DNA from: Cynocephalus volans
Taxonomy: Eukaryota > Chordata > Mammalia > Dermoptera > Cynocephalidae
Length of the DNA stretch: 64,000 nucleotides
Assembly: GCF_027409185.1 (NCBI RefSeq)
Contig: NC_084462.1
Coordinates: 26,945,577 to 27,009,576, forward strand
Reading direction: 5' to 3'
The position numbers and the translations under genes were made by a program. The notes below the pieces were generated by a model. The model saw only the letters and a program-made list of their open reading frames with translations, was not told where the DNA came from and did no database searches. Shown here in pieces: positions 37,311-52,300 of this stretch. Position 1 is the first letter of the stretch, and each line of letters opens with the position of its first letter.

Positions 37311-40300
37311 TACACCAATTTGGTTCCACACCCTCTTTCTCCCGCTATCAAGGCTCTCAGGCAGGCACGAGAGACCACAGAGTGAGCAGGTGAGCTCTGG
37401 AGCCCAGCAGACCTGGGCACAGGTCCTGCCAATTCACAGCTGGGGGGACTCACTCCACTGCTCCTCCACTAGCACTGGGAATAACAAACCCTACTTCAGA
37501 GGTTTCTGCAAGGATCAGGTGAAGTAAAAAGGGTATAAAGGACCCAGCATGGTGTGTGGCACAGGGTAGGCTCTACCTCACTGTTGACTGTCACTATCAC
37601 ACTGGGAAGGGAGCTATGGCTGCAAGCTTACCTGGCCACCTCACTTGCCAGACTACAGCCCAGACACCGGACAAAGGGTTTCTGGGTGGCTGCAGGGATG
37701 CCACCAAGTCCTCACCCAAAGCACGCAGTGCAGAGGAGTGACAGCAGGTGTGTGCAGGTGCATACTGCATACTCCAAAAGCTTTTCAGAAGTGAGCTGAT
37801 GGCTGGCCTCCTTTGATCTCTTTTGCAAATCCTCTTTACAGAGTGGCCAGGACTATCCCAATTTCCTATTCAGATAAGTCCAACCAAGGAGCAGCGCTTT
37901 CCGTGAAACACAGGTGGGCCGTGGATGGGATCAGAGCAGGGCACAAGGAACTCGATGAGGTATGAAGGGGGCCCAAAGTGGGCTGTGTCTGGGGAAGGCT
38001 GGGATTAGAAGTGGGACCCGGCTGGCCTCGGGGAGGGCGACCGTCCACCCTCTCCCCCAACAGGGCTCCAGAGGCTCTCTGGAGCTCATGATCTCCCTCC
38101 ACCTTCAGCCTGCTAGCACCAGGCCCATGTGCCACCCTGGGGCCCACCACAGTCAGGAAGGCTCGCTAGGCCCCTGGGATCTGGGGTGTGGGGTCAATTG
38201 CATGGGATCATGGAAGTCACACTGGCAGAGCCAGGGCAAGAGCTGGACTGGAGGGCCTCAGGCCTGGCCCCTTTCTCTCCCCACTCTGGAGAGGTCTTGT
38301 GTCTGGACACCTTGGCCCCAATGTCTAAGTTCTGTCCACGCCCAGTCACGACAAGCACATCTTCAATACTCCTCTGGTTTATGTTCCCATAAACTAGAAT
38401 ATAAACTAGAACACTCCGTATCTATCCCTGTACCAATATGGCTCACTCTCCAAGATACACCTTTCAAAGGAAAAGCACCGGGGGTACAGCCATGTGCGCT
38501 CTGCCACTGCGTGACTTTAATATTTTGAGTCATGAGAATACATTACCTCCTAAACATAAATCACATGTTGAGAGGGTCTGACATCAGCTGAAAAGCCAAG
38601 TCCTGTTTTTCTCAAAGGAGAGATATGTCCACAGGCATGACATCTCCAACAAGGTGGATCTGAAGACTTGCTGAAGGGACAAGAGGCAAACGCCACTGCC
38701 CCATTAGCACTGTGCTCTCCCTCCACCTACAGCCAATGCGGGCCAGCCGGGAGGTGCCAGGCTGAGGGCAGAGACTAGGACAGGGGCAACTTCTGCCTTC
38801 AAAGGGCTGCAGGGAATCACAGCGGGACAGGCAAGCCACACCTCAGGAACACGGCTGGCTTCCCATCCCACTCTGCCACCAAACGGCCACAGGATGCCAA
38901 GTTCTGCCCTCCCGAGGCCTCGCGCTCCTCTCATCCACAGCAACTGCTCCCCGTGCCCTGTACGACACCTGGAATTTGGCTAATGCCCAAGGGGCAAAAG
39001 GGTGTTCTCTGGGGGAAGGCAGCAGTCTGGGTCAATCTGTGATCTCGAAGACACCCTGCAACACTGGTGGCAGTGCTGAGAACACACAGTTGGACTGGAC
39101 GGCTCGTGCCATGGGGCTTCAGAGGAAGCAGGCACTTGCAGCTAAAGAACCAGGACAGGCCTTTTAGAAGAGTCAGGCTCTATTCCCAGACACAGAAATG
39201 GCTCCCAAGAGAGAAAGCACGGAAACCAGGCTGCCAAGGGACCTGGCTGAGGACCACACAGCTGGTGGTGAGCGCAACTCTGGTTCTGGCAGCCCAAGGA
39301 TGAGGGCCTCGGGGTGACCTCCTGGCTCAGTTAAACAAAGTGGAATTCCAGGCTGGCTGGCTCTGGGAGCCGAGAAGGGAGCCCTCGGGCAGGTCTGGCT
39401 GGGAACATCAGGGGGTGGACAAGGCATCTGAGGCCTCCCTGTCCCCAGAGCAAGAGTCCTCCAAGAAGTGTGAACATGGCTGAGGCCCAGCACCGATCCC
39501 TTCGTTAGCTTTGGCCCGGGCGGACAGGAAGAACCTCCACCCTCTCCCCACGGCTCCAGGACTGACTTTCCAAGATCCAGCTTGGGCTGGGATCCACAGG
39601 GTGAGGAAAGAGCTATTCCTTTATGTTTCTGCTGGTTAAAGCCATCCTGCCTGGAAGAAGCTAGGAAACTCCCTCCCCACCCCAAAGCCCTGCTGCGGGC
39701 TCAGAGAAGCAGAGCTCGTCTGCTCAGCTGAGTGCACACACGTCTCAGACTGCTCAGGACTGGTTCTTCCCCACCCGAGAGCTTCAGACCTGCATGGGCA
39801 CACAGAACCTAACCCTTCACAGGTGAAGGAGCAGGTGAATGGGGACTTCCAAGTTTCCAGTCCAAATCCCTCTCTTCAGAAGCAGGGAAATGCAGCCTGC
39901 AAATCCAGGACCAAAGGGGCCACCATGCCCAGCCAAGCCCCCTGCTGGAGGCTCTGGGGAAATGACCCTGGGGAGCGCTCGACTCTGCTGCATGCCGCCA
40001 GTGTGTCCCTGCCCAAGGGGCATCAACACAGTCTGCTGCAGGGACACTGTCTAGAACTGACCTTCTCAGGGTGGGCTCGTCCTGTGGAGATGAATATGTG
40101 CACCCCATGGCGTCTCACTTCCAGCTCCAGGACTTAAGGAAAAAGGAAGGTGACAGCTTTTTCCTGGAAACCGGCTGGGAGCCAGCAGACAGGAAGTTCC
40201 ACTCTGTCCATTCTCTACTCAGTGCTGGGGGGCAGGGAGCCTGGGCCTGGGACTCTGAAAGTGCTCCTGGGCACCCCAAAGCCCTCTGGGAAACTCCCTG

Positions 40301-43300
40301 AGCCCCTGCCTGCATCCGTCCCCACGAGCCTGAGAACTCTGCAACATCTGGCAGCTCCAGCAGGGAGGAATCGGCCTCCCATGACACCCTGCGGCTGGGC
40401 ACACACCCCTCCTTCTGTATGGACCGAGGGAAGGAGAGAACCTTTCCAACCCCGACTCGGGTCTCCTTGGTAACTGTTTATATCAGAGCCCTTCTCCCCA
40501 CACCCTCTCCCTGTCTCATTAAAAAAAAGGAAGTCACATCGGCTGAATAAAGCCCTTCTAGACTCTAGAAGGCAGTTGTGCAGGTTGCTATGGCAGGGCT
40601 GCTTCTCCATAAAGGAAGCCGCACTGATTCTGCTGCCAGGGCGCCTTGGGACTATATTAAATTAGCTCTGGTTCCCGTCTTCCCCCACACAAAAGAACCG
40701 CAGGCAAACAGAGCCTAAGACCGTGGGTCCGTGCCACCTGGGAGCATCCTGTGTGCCGTGGAACAAACATACCTTCCCCTTCTGCCATGTGCAGTCAGCA
40801 AGGATACTCCGTGCACTGCAGAGACATCCTGTCTAGAGGAGCATTTCAGAGGTGCCCAGGCATAGACAGCCCATCGGAAAGCCCAAGGCTCCACTTCGCA
40901 GAGGAGCAGCTGGTCCAGGCTGGGAGCCCAGACATTGTGTGGCTCCACAATGGAGCTTGATAGGTTCCAATTAGGCCTCTCGGCTCCTAAATTGGGAGCA
41001 GGAGTCTCCCTTTTTCTGGCTTCAGAACTCAGCTGCAGTCCACCATGGGGGGAAGGTGAAGGGGAGGGGAGGGAAAGGCCTGAGTCACTCGGACAGAGAT
41101 GAACCAAGATGCCCGATGTAATTCACTTTGTTCCAGCTGAGAAGCACTTCTGAAAATGGCAGCTCAAATTTAATTTTCTGCACAGCAGAACTGATTTCTT
41201 CTGGGACTTTCATCTGCCTTGGAGACACATGGGGCTGCTTTGAACAGCTCCCTTCCAGAGCCTGGTGTCTGGCAGCCAAGTTCTCCAGGCCCAGGGTAAC
41301 AGGCACCAAGGTGACAGAGAGAGGATGAGCAGCGGCACAGATCCACAAAGGCAGAGCTCGGGCAGATCAGTCATAGCATGATAGAGGGATGGCTTTGGAG
41401 GCCTCCACTGCAGAGAGATGGCTCTGCTAAGCAGCCCCAGATTTCTCTACCTTTGAGCCTTGTGGCATGGGGCTAATGCTTTGAAAGATCCACCTTTGGT
41501 GAAAACAGAAAGTGATTTGCTGGAGCTTAAATAAAAACTAGCAGCTGTCTACACTGGCAGGCCCCTTGGGTCCCTAATGACCTGTAGTGAGGGTTGCTGC
41601 CCCCTGGGTAGCTGCGCCGTCAGGAGGAAGGTTAAAGCAAGCATGAGAGACTACAGGTCAAAGGCAGAAGAGGGAATGGGAACGACCACTTACTGAGCAC
41701 CTCCTGTATGCCAGCTACTATTCAGGAACTTTGTATTTTATTTCATTTAACCTCACCACCCCGTGAAGTAGGTAAGGGTTTCTATCCACACTTGACAGCT
41801 AAGGAAGTGATGTTCAGGCTGACACAGTAATTCAGTTCCAGGCCTGTGAGAGACCAAAGCCATGGCAGTCCAGTGCCCGGGGCTCCTGTCTGCTCCCCCA
41901 CCCCAGTCCCACCCCACATAGGCCAAGGTGCAGTTCTCAAGGTCCCCAGTGTGCTCAGCCATACTTAGAACATACCCTGCAGCCTTCCCAGGGCTCCCAG
42001 GGCTTTGACATTCAGGGTGCTGTGAGCTTGAGTGCACTGCTGGTTCCCTTGTGCCCCCCATATGCCCTCCCACATGTCTTCACTAACGTGCAGAGAAGGA
42101 CTCTGTGAGCAAGTCTGCGCAGCCCAGTGGCCTGCCCTGCCAGCACAGCATGCAGGCTCGACAGGGTTGTCTCTGAGACCATTAGTGCACTGGGCAGTGA
42201 CAGGCCAGTCAGGTGCCAAGCAGAGCCACTGATGCTTTTCAGGAGAGAGAAGAGAGTCTGAGGTTGAAGCCTGTAAGTGACAGAGGGCCCTCTGGCACTA
42301 AGATGACTTGGTCTTGTCACAGACTAAGTGGCCTGGCCACCGTGTGCAATCAGGGGGAAGGGAAGGAGGGGCAGGGTAACCATGACAAAAGCTGGGGGCT
42401 GGCAGGAGGAAGAGCCATAGTGTAGGATGTGAGCACCTGGGGGAACCTGCTCTCACCCCCTCACTACCAACCCCGGGCAAGTCACTGAGCCACTCCCCAG
42501 ACCAGCTCGGCCATTTGTAAAATAGGGATAAGGTGCGCCGTGAGGGTCCGAGAGCTATGCTTTAAAAAGTGCTGCCACACAGCCCCTTCTCTGGCCCTTT
42601 GACACCTTCTGCTGTCTTGCCCTGCTCTCCATCCTCTGCTACGGGGGACCTTGTCCATTCCTACAGGGTCAAGGCCAATGGCCTCCTGGCCGACTTTCCT
42701 GCTTCCAGATGGGGCCCTAGTACAAAGTCCTTCCCTGGCTCCCCATGAGTGTCAGATATGCCTATCTAAACATCACACTGTACACTTTAAACTTATACAA
42801 TTTTATTTGTCAATCATATCTCAATAAATCTGGGAAAAGAAATCCATGCCCCAAGGAAGGCCCCTGAGACCCTCCAAGATCCATCCCCTGGCCTCCTCTC
42901 TTCTGTCTCAGTTCCCTGCATGACCCCTGACTTCCTTGATGACCCCGACTCCTTCCATGACTCCTGACTCCCTTGGTGACCTATACATAGGCTCTACCAA
43001 GACCGGCCTTTCCCAGAGCAGGCCCTGCTTGTCCTCGCCACTGAGCTTCTGCACACGCAGCCCTCTCCCAGCTTCCTGCTCTGTCTCCCAGCCACATTCA
43101 GGGGGCGACTCCTCCCTGACACAAACCCAGTGGGGGTGCCGCTTGTCTGTGCCCCCACCACCCCTGGGCTGTTAGAGCACTGGTCACACTGTACCACCCT
43201 CATCTCCCCCGACTATACATGACCCAAGGACACTCTTCTTTATCCTCTGTGCCCCTCATGCCTGGCACATGGAGACACACAGTGAGGTCCAGAGGGCAGT

Positions 43301-46300
43301 CTCTGAGTGCTGGGCACTGACGTCCCCAGACAGCCATGTCTGGAGTTTCAGGCACTAGCCAGAAGGGCAAAAACCACCCTGATCTCATCAGGGCCCAGGA
43401 AAGGAAGGAAAGGCGGATGAAGTCCCCTCAGTAGTCATGTGGCAGCAGAAAACCTAGACCTGTACTTGCAGTGGTGGCACAAACACCCTGGGCCCATTTT
43501 CTGGCTACTTCCACAGACACTGGGAGGCTTCAGGCATCGCACACTGCCCACCCTCCATGCCCAGAGGCCTCTCCTGTGTTGATTAAAATTATCAGAGACG
43601 CGAAGGAAGACACAGTAGACAAGATGCAGGTGAAGAGTGGGGGGCTACTGCTCTCTCAGGCAAATAGCACCGACCCAACCGCTGTTACAGCTTTTATTAC
43701 ATTTAGCAAGCTAGTGCATGCAAGATAAGCATTAATGCATAAATTCTGTTATACTTTTCTCAAGAGCAGAAGGCCGTTACCTCCCTTCTCAAGCACTTGG
43801 TTATCTATATTGTGTCTCCTGGGAACATCCCAAGAAAGTGTTCTCACGACTTCAAGCGTTGTCAAGGATTGTTTGCAATCCTTGACATTTCTTGGTTAAC
43901 TCGTTTACAAGTTCGCCAAGTGAACACGTCCTTGGGTGCTGACCACAGAAGTCCATTAACCATTTCCTTCACTCCTAATTGTTTCTATTTTCTCTGTACT
44001 TGTGCTTCTGAGTTCATATATGGTGGTGCCAAGGACCCCTCCACAGAAACAGTGATCCTCAAATGGCTGTGGCAAGGCCTCTAGCTCACTTTCCATCTGC
44101 CGGCAGAAGCAGATAAAACAGACATAAATCATGCTGGCAGTCTTGCCTGCTGGCTTTCCTGAGCTTTCTGTCAAGAGCAAGCCCCCAGATAAAGGTCACT
44201 TAGGCAAATAAGATTTTTTGTGGCTTTTCAAAAGCAACACCCGTCGGACACAATCAGCAAATTCCAGACTGTGGGAAAGTCTCGGGAACAAATGACGTGG
44301 CTTCTTCCATGCCAGTGCTGCCAGGAAGAAACGGGACGGAAGGGAAGCCCAGGAAGGAACTTAACATGATGCTAAGGGAAAGCAGCTGGGCACACAGTCA
44401 CGAGTTGCTTAAGGACAGGGATTTGTTCTGAGAAATGCGTCGCTAGGCGATTCTGTCGTCTAGTGTGCTAACACACACCTAGGCGGTGTGGCCGACGACA
44501 CACCATGGCTCTGTGGTATAGCCTATGGCTCTGATCATCGTTGTATATGCAGTCTGATGTTGGCCAAAATGTCATTATGCAGCACATGACTGTAATTCCA
44601 TGTACATGACATTATGGAAAAGGCTAAAACTACAGGGACAAAAACAAGATCAATGGTTGCCAGAGGCTGAGGGTTGGAGGGAGGAGACCGATTGTAAAGG
44701 GACCACGGGAGAACTTTTCGGGGAAATGGAATGTTCTACGTCTTGATGGTGATACTGATTATATAACTGCATACATCTGTTGAGATTCATCAAACTGTAC
44801 ACTTAAAAGGGGGAATTTTACTGTATGTAAATTATACCCTAATATACCTGATCCCCCAAAAGAGAGAAAGAGAAACATAAGATTTATTAATCAATTGCAA
44901 TGTATGAGTCTTGCTTAGATCCTGAATTTTCTACAAAAACTATTTAAAAAATAAAACAAAATACTGACTGGCCGATCAGAGCAGTGAACAAATGCCGGCC
45001 CTCTGGAGGAGCTGAAGAGTGACCGCTGACTTTCAGGAATGTAAGGACAACCCTGCATTACGTTTAAAAAGGGGAGTCCTTGAATCTTAGAGAACTGATT
45101 TCTGGGGACTGCTTCAAAATACTCCAGGAGCGGCAGGGCATTGAGGGTGGTGTGGAAAGAAACAAGATTGGGCAGGAGTGGGTACCTGTGAAAAAGAGGC
45201 GGTGGGTGTACGTGGGTTCACTCTCCCAAGCTCTATACTTGGTGTTTGAAAGGCTCCATAATAAAAAAGTTTTCTTTTTCTTTAAAGAACCTGCAGGCGC
45301 CAGGAGGGAAGGAAGGGTCCAGGGGCCACTTCCCAGGCCAGGGGGACAGACATGAGTCCAGCAGCCTGAGCTGGCTGGGGGACGGGGGGAGCGGAGGGTC
45401 CAGGCCCCAGCCAGAAGGTGGGCTGTGCTCAGCTCCCGCACTGCTGGCGCCCATCACCGTGGCTCAGCGCAGCCAATCCTCCGACTGTTTTCAAAAGAAG
45501 CTATAAGTCTGGGGTTTTATGTGAAATTGCCAGGCTTAATGTTCTAATTAAAGTATATTAAAATAATACTGTGTAAGCCAAACCCAGGCAGTGGGGCACA
45601 GTTTGCCCTAGAGGCAGCCACACATACAGACTTAGCATTTATTAACTCAACAGCCATTCTCTGAGTGTCTTCACTCTGACAGGCAGCCCTGTGCGGAGCT
45701 CGGGGCCCAGACAGGGACAGGATGTTGCCTCCGCACCACCGTGAAGGCAGAAATACAAACTCCCGTTCACCAAGACCAGCTCCCCACACAGTGCTGCACT
45801 ACCTGCGTGAGCAAAGGCCCAGGGGAGGCCCCGGGGGCCTCGGGCTCTGGTGGAACCAGTGTTCCCCTTAGGGCACGGGCTGCCTAGCTTGGAATGCTCG
45901 TCCCATGAATGTTGCTGGTTAGTGGGAGTGGCTATGAAAGACTCACTTATTATTAATATTACCACTATTATTATTAAAGAGAATCGGCTGCTTATAACTG
46001 CTCCTCCTTAACAAGTCTTTAATTGCTGTTACAAACAGTTCAAAAGACTGCCCTGGGGGGATAATCGTGCTCTTGGAATACAAAGTTCAGTACTTCTAGG
46101 ATGTCAACTCTCCCCAAATTAATTTATGAAATCAATCCAATTCCAACAAAAATCCTAGCACGTTCCTTTTTTTATTTGTTTGGTTTTGATGGACATGACA
46201 ATCTGATTCTAAAATTTATATGAAAATGTCAAGGGCCAAAAGAAGCCAAGAGAATCTTAAAAGAAAAGAACAAAACTTAGACTACTAGATACCAAGACAG

Positions 46301-49300
46301 GAGTTACTACAGAATCACAGAAAATGAGAACAGTGTGGTATTGGTGAAGGACAGAAAACAGATCAAGAGAACACAACAGCGAGTCTAGAAATCGACCCTG
46401 AACAGACGCCATCTGATCTGTAATGACAGTGACACTGAAGTACAGTGGGAAAAGAAAGACCGTTTCCAGTAAGTGGTGCCAGGGCAAGTGGACATCCAAA
46501 AGGGAAAAAGTGAATCTTGAATCACCTCGTACAATATGCCAAAACTAATTTCCGCTGGATTGCACATCTAAGTATAACAGCAGAATCATGAAGCCTCTAG
46601 AAGAAACATCTTCATGATGAACAACATCTTCATGACCTACGATAAATACAGATTTCTTAAACCAGACACAGAAAAATTAACCGTAAAGCTTCATGACAAC
46701 CAAAAGGTTGACAAACAGGACTAAGTTTAAATTAAGAACTTCTGATCATCAAAAGACGCAGTTAAGAGTAAAAGGGAAAGCTGCAGAAGGGAGAAGATAT
46801 TCGTGCATATACAAAGGACTCGTGTCTAGAATACGAAGAACTCTAACAAAGCAATGAGAAGGCCAAGAACCCAATAGGCAAAAGTCTGGAACAGGACCCT
46901 CACAAATAAGATGTCTGAATGGCCGATAAACACATGAGGTGAGCAACTTCACAGGTCATCAGAGCAATGCAGATTAAACCAATATCCCACCACATGCCCA
47001 CTAGAATGGCTAAAAAAAATTGGCAACAATAAGTGTCGGTAAGGAAGCAACTGAAACTCCCCGTGCTGCTGGTGGTCTGTGAGGTGGCATGACCATGCTG
47101 GAAAACTCTGGCGGTATCTTGCAGAGCTGATACAAACCATCCCTAGGACCCACCAATTCCACTTCAAATACACACCTAACAGAAATATGCACATATGGGA
47201 ACCTACACACACACACACACACACACTAGAATGTTCACAGCGGGACTATGTTTCACAGTCCTGGACTGGACACAACCTGAATGCAAGATGGTTTATTCAC
47301 ACAGGGAGTGCTCTGCAGCATGGGGAGTGACAGTGCTACAGGTACACACACACAGGCCAGCCTTCTAAACAGTGTTGAGAAAGAAGCTGAGGAATGCCTG
47401 TTCCATGATCCAGACTAAACTCATCTGTTATGGGAGGTCAGAGCGGTGATCCCATAGAGGAGGGAGGCAGGAGGGGCACAGGGCTTCTGAGGTGTGTAAG
47501 CAGGGGCTTCTTGCCCTGGGTGCTCGTTACACAAGCACGTTGACTTTGTGACACTCAGGCCCTGTACTTGGTTTGTGTGTTATATGAACATATGTTATAT
47601 ACTTCAGTAAAAGTTCACAAACGAAAACCAATGAGCCCTACCAGGAAACAACCTTCCCTCCGAGGCCCTCCCTGGGTTCTCTCCCCCTCACCTCTCCATG
47701 TCGGCCTGAGGACCAGAGACCACAGAGGGGAGCGGTAGATGGCCCTGCTAACTACTTACTGCTCTCTCTCAGTCTTAAATTTTTTTTTAAATTTGATGTC
47801 ACCGTTTTGCTTCTAACAGCCTTGATCTCTCTTCTCTACTTGAGTCCCATGCCTCCCTGCTTTCAAAGGTGTCCAGATCTCTCAGATGTGGGTTTAGCTC
47901 AGCTCCTTTTCCTGTCTACCTATTCCCTACTCCATGCCTCAGAGGAACCTTCAAACTACATCTTCAACACTCCTTCCCAAACCTGCCCCTGTGCCCTGGC
48001 TCAACTTCCCCTTCTGCCTTCTCCAGGTGTTCCCCACAACTGTCCCTCTTGCCTCTCCACACCCAACTGGGCCCCTGGGTCCCATCACTGAACACCTTCC
48101 CACCCCAGGATCCTCCTCTCAGGCCTCATCACCTGCCCCTGGACCACTGCCTGGAATGACCCATCAACCTGTCTCCCTGCCCTGCAACCTCCTGCCATCC
48201 ACCATGCAGCTTGCATGGGGGCCATTCTGAAATCAGGGTCTGGTCATTTCACTGTTCCACAGAATGCTGTCCACACCCCTCAGGATGTACCCCCAGCCCT
48301 CTCGAGTCACGCTCCCACCTGCCTTTCCAACTGCACTTTCTGGCTCCCTGGCCCCCATCCCATCCCAAACACACACCCCACCTAACTGAGCCCTGCCGCC
48401 CCAGCACGTCACAGTCCCCCTCTGACCTGAGCCTGAAGAGCACCGTCTCAGGCTGTCAAAATCCTACCCCGGCTTCAAGACTTAACTCAAATGCCACCTC
48501 CTCTCTAAAGCTTCCCCTGTCCCAAGTCAGAACCTATCACTTCCCCCTGGGTCTCCCCGATCTGACTCATTTCACACAATCATATCCCAGCACAGCACAC
48601 TCCAGATAAATCTGTGAAGTGACTGCCCTTCCCACAAGATTGGAAGGCAGGGATCCACTTTACTGAACTTTTTGTCAGAAAGGTATGCCATAAAGGACAA
48701 AGTGCTTGCTGGTCATTTGTCTGCTCAATGAACCCCAGGATTGTAATGAGGATTTTCAAAGCCATCCCCCATCCCCATGCCATCCCTTTCACCAGCGAGG
48801 CTGGGGAGTCTCCATGTGTGTTTCATCTGCCTGCAGGTCAATATTCCAGCTCCACAGTGTGGTTCATGAGCTGGAACTCTGCCCAGGAGGAGTGTTACGG
48901 GCAAAGTCTACTCTGACTATGTCTATTAAACCCTCTCTCACCCCCATTCCCTCCCGTGCCCTTGAGGGCAAACACTGTCCCAAGTGCTATCCTGGAGTGA
49001 TGCTGATCTGGGCCCGGAGAGCCAGCTCTGCAGACACCAGGCTCCTGCCTCCAGAAGGTTCACAGGTGGCTCTTCACTGTCCAGCTACATCTGGACAGTG
49101 GCAGCAGAGACAGCACCTGGCCCCTGAGGTTCTGATGCCAAACCTAGACTGGTGGTGAGGGACACAGAGGCTAACACAGCTGGGGAGAGTCACCTAGCAT
49201 TCAGGCTACTCTTGGATTCCCCAAACCTAACAGTCCAGGGCCAGAGCCGGGGGAGACGGCAAATTTGTTTCCTGTACCTCTCTGCTACTCAAAGTGCTTG

Positions 49301-52300
49301 CTGGTCAGACTATAGTTGGCCCACTGGTCTGGTTTGTAAAAATATCCATGCCCAATGTTTCATGCTCATTAGCACACGGCCTCCCAGGTGGCTAACGCCT
49401 TAAAAGACTTTAAAATACCAATTCTAGAAGCCATCAGAAATCATGGTGAGAACTGCTGATACAGCCCTGGGCCATGTACACTCCCCACACTAAGCCCTGT
49501 CACTCCCTCCAGCTCTGCGCTGTGGCAAAAATCATCCACGCTCACTGAAAAAACAAGTCACTAGGGACAGCGATATGGAATTAGCAGGATCAGGCTTGAG
49601 GCTCAGCTGTATCAGCTAAGTGACCTCTCTGAGCCTTAGTTTCCTCATCTTTGAAACAGGCACATTAAGGATATGTTAAGACACTGAAAGCAGTACAGCT
49701 AAGTAGAGAAAACATGGGCTGTGGAGTCTGCAGTCCTGAGCTTAAAAGCCAGCTCTGCTGCTGGTAAGTTAGGTGGCCTTGGGCAAACTCCTCAATCACT
49801 GGTGCCTCAGTTTCCTCAGCTGCAAAATGGGGTCTCTTCCTTAAGAGCTCTTGTAAGATTGGAGATGATATTAAAAATACGGATAAAAATAATAATACAT
49901 AACATCTGAGGGCTAACCACGCATCAGGAACTGGGCAAAGGGCTCCACAGTGGATTACCTCAATCTCCATAACCTCATGAGTAAGTACAACTATTATTCT
50001 CAATTTACAGCTGGGGACACAGACTTAGAAAGATTAAGTAATGTGTCCAAGGTCACGTGGCTAACATGTGGTAGAGTCAGGATTCAAACGTCAGTTACCC
50101 AACTTTGGGGCCTAGAACTGAACCATTGTACTTAAATGTTTCCCCATACAGTGCACGCATTTCCCCGGCCACAGCAGGTAGTCAAGATGATATTTGGAGG
50201 GATGAGAAGGGAGTTTGTAAAGGGTAAGATAGCACTCACACGTAAGGTTAGAACATGATGTTATGAAGGGGGGATAGGGTTTTAGCATCTGGCAAAGAGA
50301 AGCAAAATCAACAAAATACAAGTGCTTCAGGACTTAATTGTTCCCACAGCTTCAAGTTTTATTTCAAGTTCATCTTGCAAAACCAGAGAGGTGACTGTGG
50401 GGACAAATGAGTCATGATAAAGGGGCCACCTCCGCTGGAGGTGGCTCCACATGCCCCTACAACACACCCATGTCCTCACTCCTAGCGGGGATGGGACTTC
50501 CTTTTACAGATGAGGAGATGGAGGGCCAGTTTGGAAGCTGGGACCTGGACACTGGTGCCCTTATCTCAAGTACTACACTTTTTCACCACAAATACTTTCC
50601 CACACCGGGAATGCACCCTGTACTGGTCCTGGATGGAACAGGCTGGATTCTCCAGCGCCTACATCCTTCTTCCACTCCTACCTCTGGCCCTCTGCTCAAA
50701 AAGTCCTCTCTGCCTTGGGGTGTGACTCACCCTCAAGGACCTGCTCAGCACCTTTCTGGAAGGACACGGTCCTAACTCCCCCACCAGAAGGCATTCCTCC
50801 TTTCTCAGTGCTCCCCCCCTGCAACCTTGCAGCCGCCCAGCCCCGGGCACGTCCCACAGCCTGTGTGTGAGGAGAGGCAAGGTCGCTTGCACTGCCTGAG
50901 GCACCGTGCCGTTACAAGGAGGCCTTGATGGGACAGTGTACATTAAAGCATTTCATAAACCGTTTCTAAAAAGTACCTTTCGACACCCTCACTTCCCAAC
51001 TTCTGAAATGTAATGCTGCCTCTGTGGTCCTTATGATGCCTGGCACAAAATACATTTTGACTCAAACACTAAGCAGCTATTCTGCACCAGGAACTGTGCT
51101 AGTGAGTTCATACACATTACCTCATTTAATACTCACAAGAGCCCTAGGAGATCAGAGTATTGCCTCCAGTTAGCAGATGGGGAAACTGAGGCAAAGCAAG
51201 GTCAAGGGTGTTGCCCTGGGTTTGCCTAGGACTAGGGTGTAAGTCTGATGAGAACGGGATTCATCAATTTTATTCACAGCTGTAGCCACACACTTTAGAA
51301 AGGAGTCTGAGACATAGTAGGTAGGGCAGGAAATATTTGCTCAGTGAATTAATGATAAAGGTAACAATGAACCCAGTTGTGTTTTTTCAGCTGGCTGGTA
51401 CAGGGATCAAACCCCGGACCTTGGTGTTATCAGCACCATGCTCTAACCAACTGAACTAACCAGCAGCCCCTGAACCCAGTTTTTAAATATGGAAAACTAA
51501 GGTACAAGGCCTTGTCAAAGCCACAAGGTTATGTTCTGTGAATATTTGCTTTAATGTGTGAAGGTCGTAACTTTTCTAGGAGAGAAAGCTGTTACCCAAA
51601 TTGGGATAGGGAATGAGGCCTCAATGTGAGCTTGCTTGCTTCGCCCTGCTTAGCCTTGGAGTTCTGGCCTGAGACCTTTCCCTTGCCCACTCCAGTGAGC
51701 CCCCGAGGGCAGGGCTATGCCCCTGGGGCTCAATGAGCACAGACCTGGCCTGGCACATCCCCACTCAAACACAGTTACAGACCTCTGGCATCTGAGATTG
51801 GAGTTAAACACAGCCAAAAGTAAATGCAAGAAAATGGTTTTGGTTGTGGGACCCTAAAGTCTGGAGAATGATTTTCACACGTGGCTTATGGACATCAGTC
51901 TTGGGGAGACAGGGGTAGTCATTCAGTTATTCCTCACTATCATTTTTTCACATCTATATACCACCTGTACTATTAGTTCCTTAATATTTTTCTTTAAGCT
52001 AATCCATCTTTTTTACTTATCCTTAAAAGGAAACTTTATGGAAGTTTAAAAATCTCAATAAAACAGGGCTGGCCACTTAGCTCAGCTGGTTAAAGCACGG
52101 TGTTGTAACACCAGTGTCAAGAGTTCAGATCCCCACACTGGCCTAAAAAACCCCAAAAACTCAATAAAACAAAAACAAAAGAATGTCAGTAAAGTCAAGC
52201 TTGATACTGTCACCTTTTTTTTTTTTTTAAAGATGACCAGTAAGGTGATCTTAACCCTTGACTTGGTGTTGTCAGCACCACGCTCACCCAGTGAGCTAAC

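Noticed and set aside
37962-38528. 188-codon ORF in the POR intron
   Set aside because: No homology I recognise, no splice context, competing frames of similar length.
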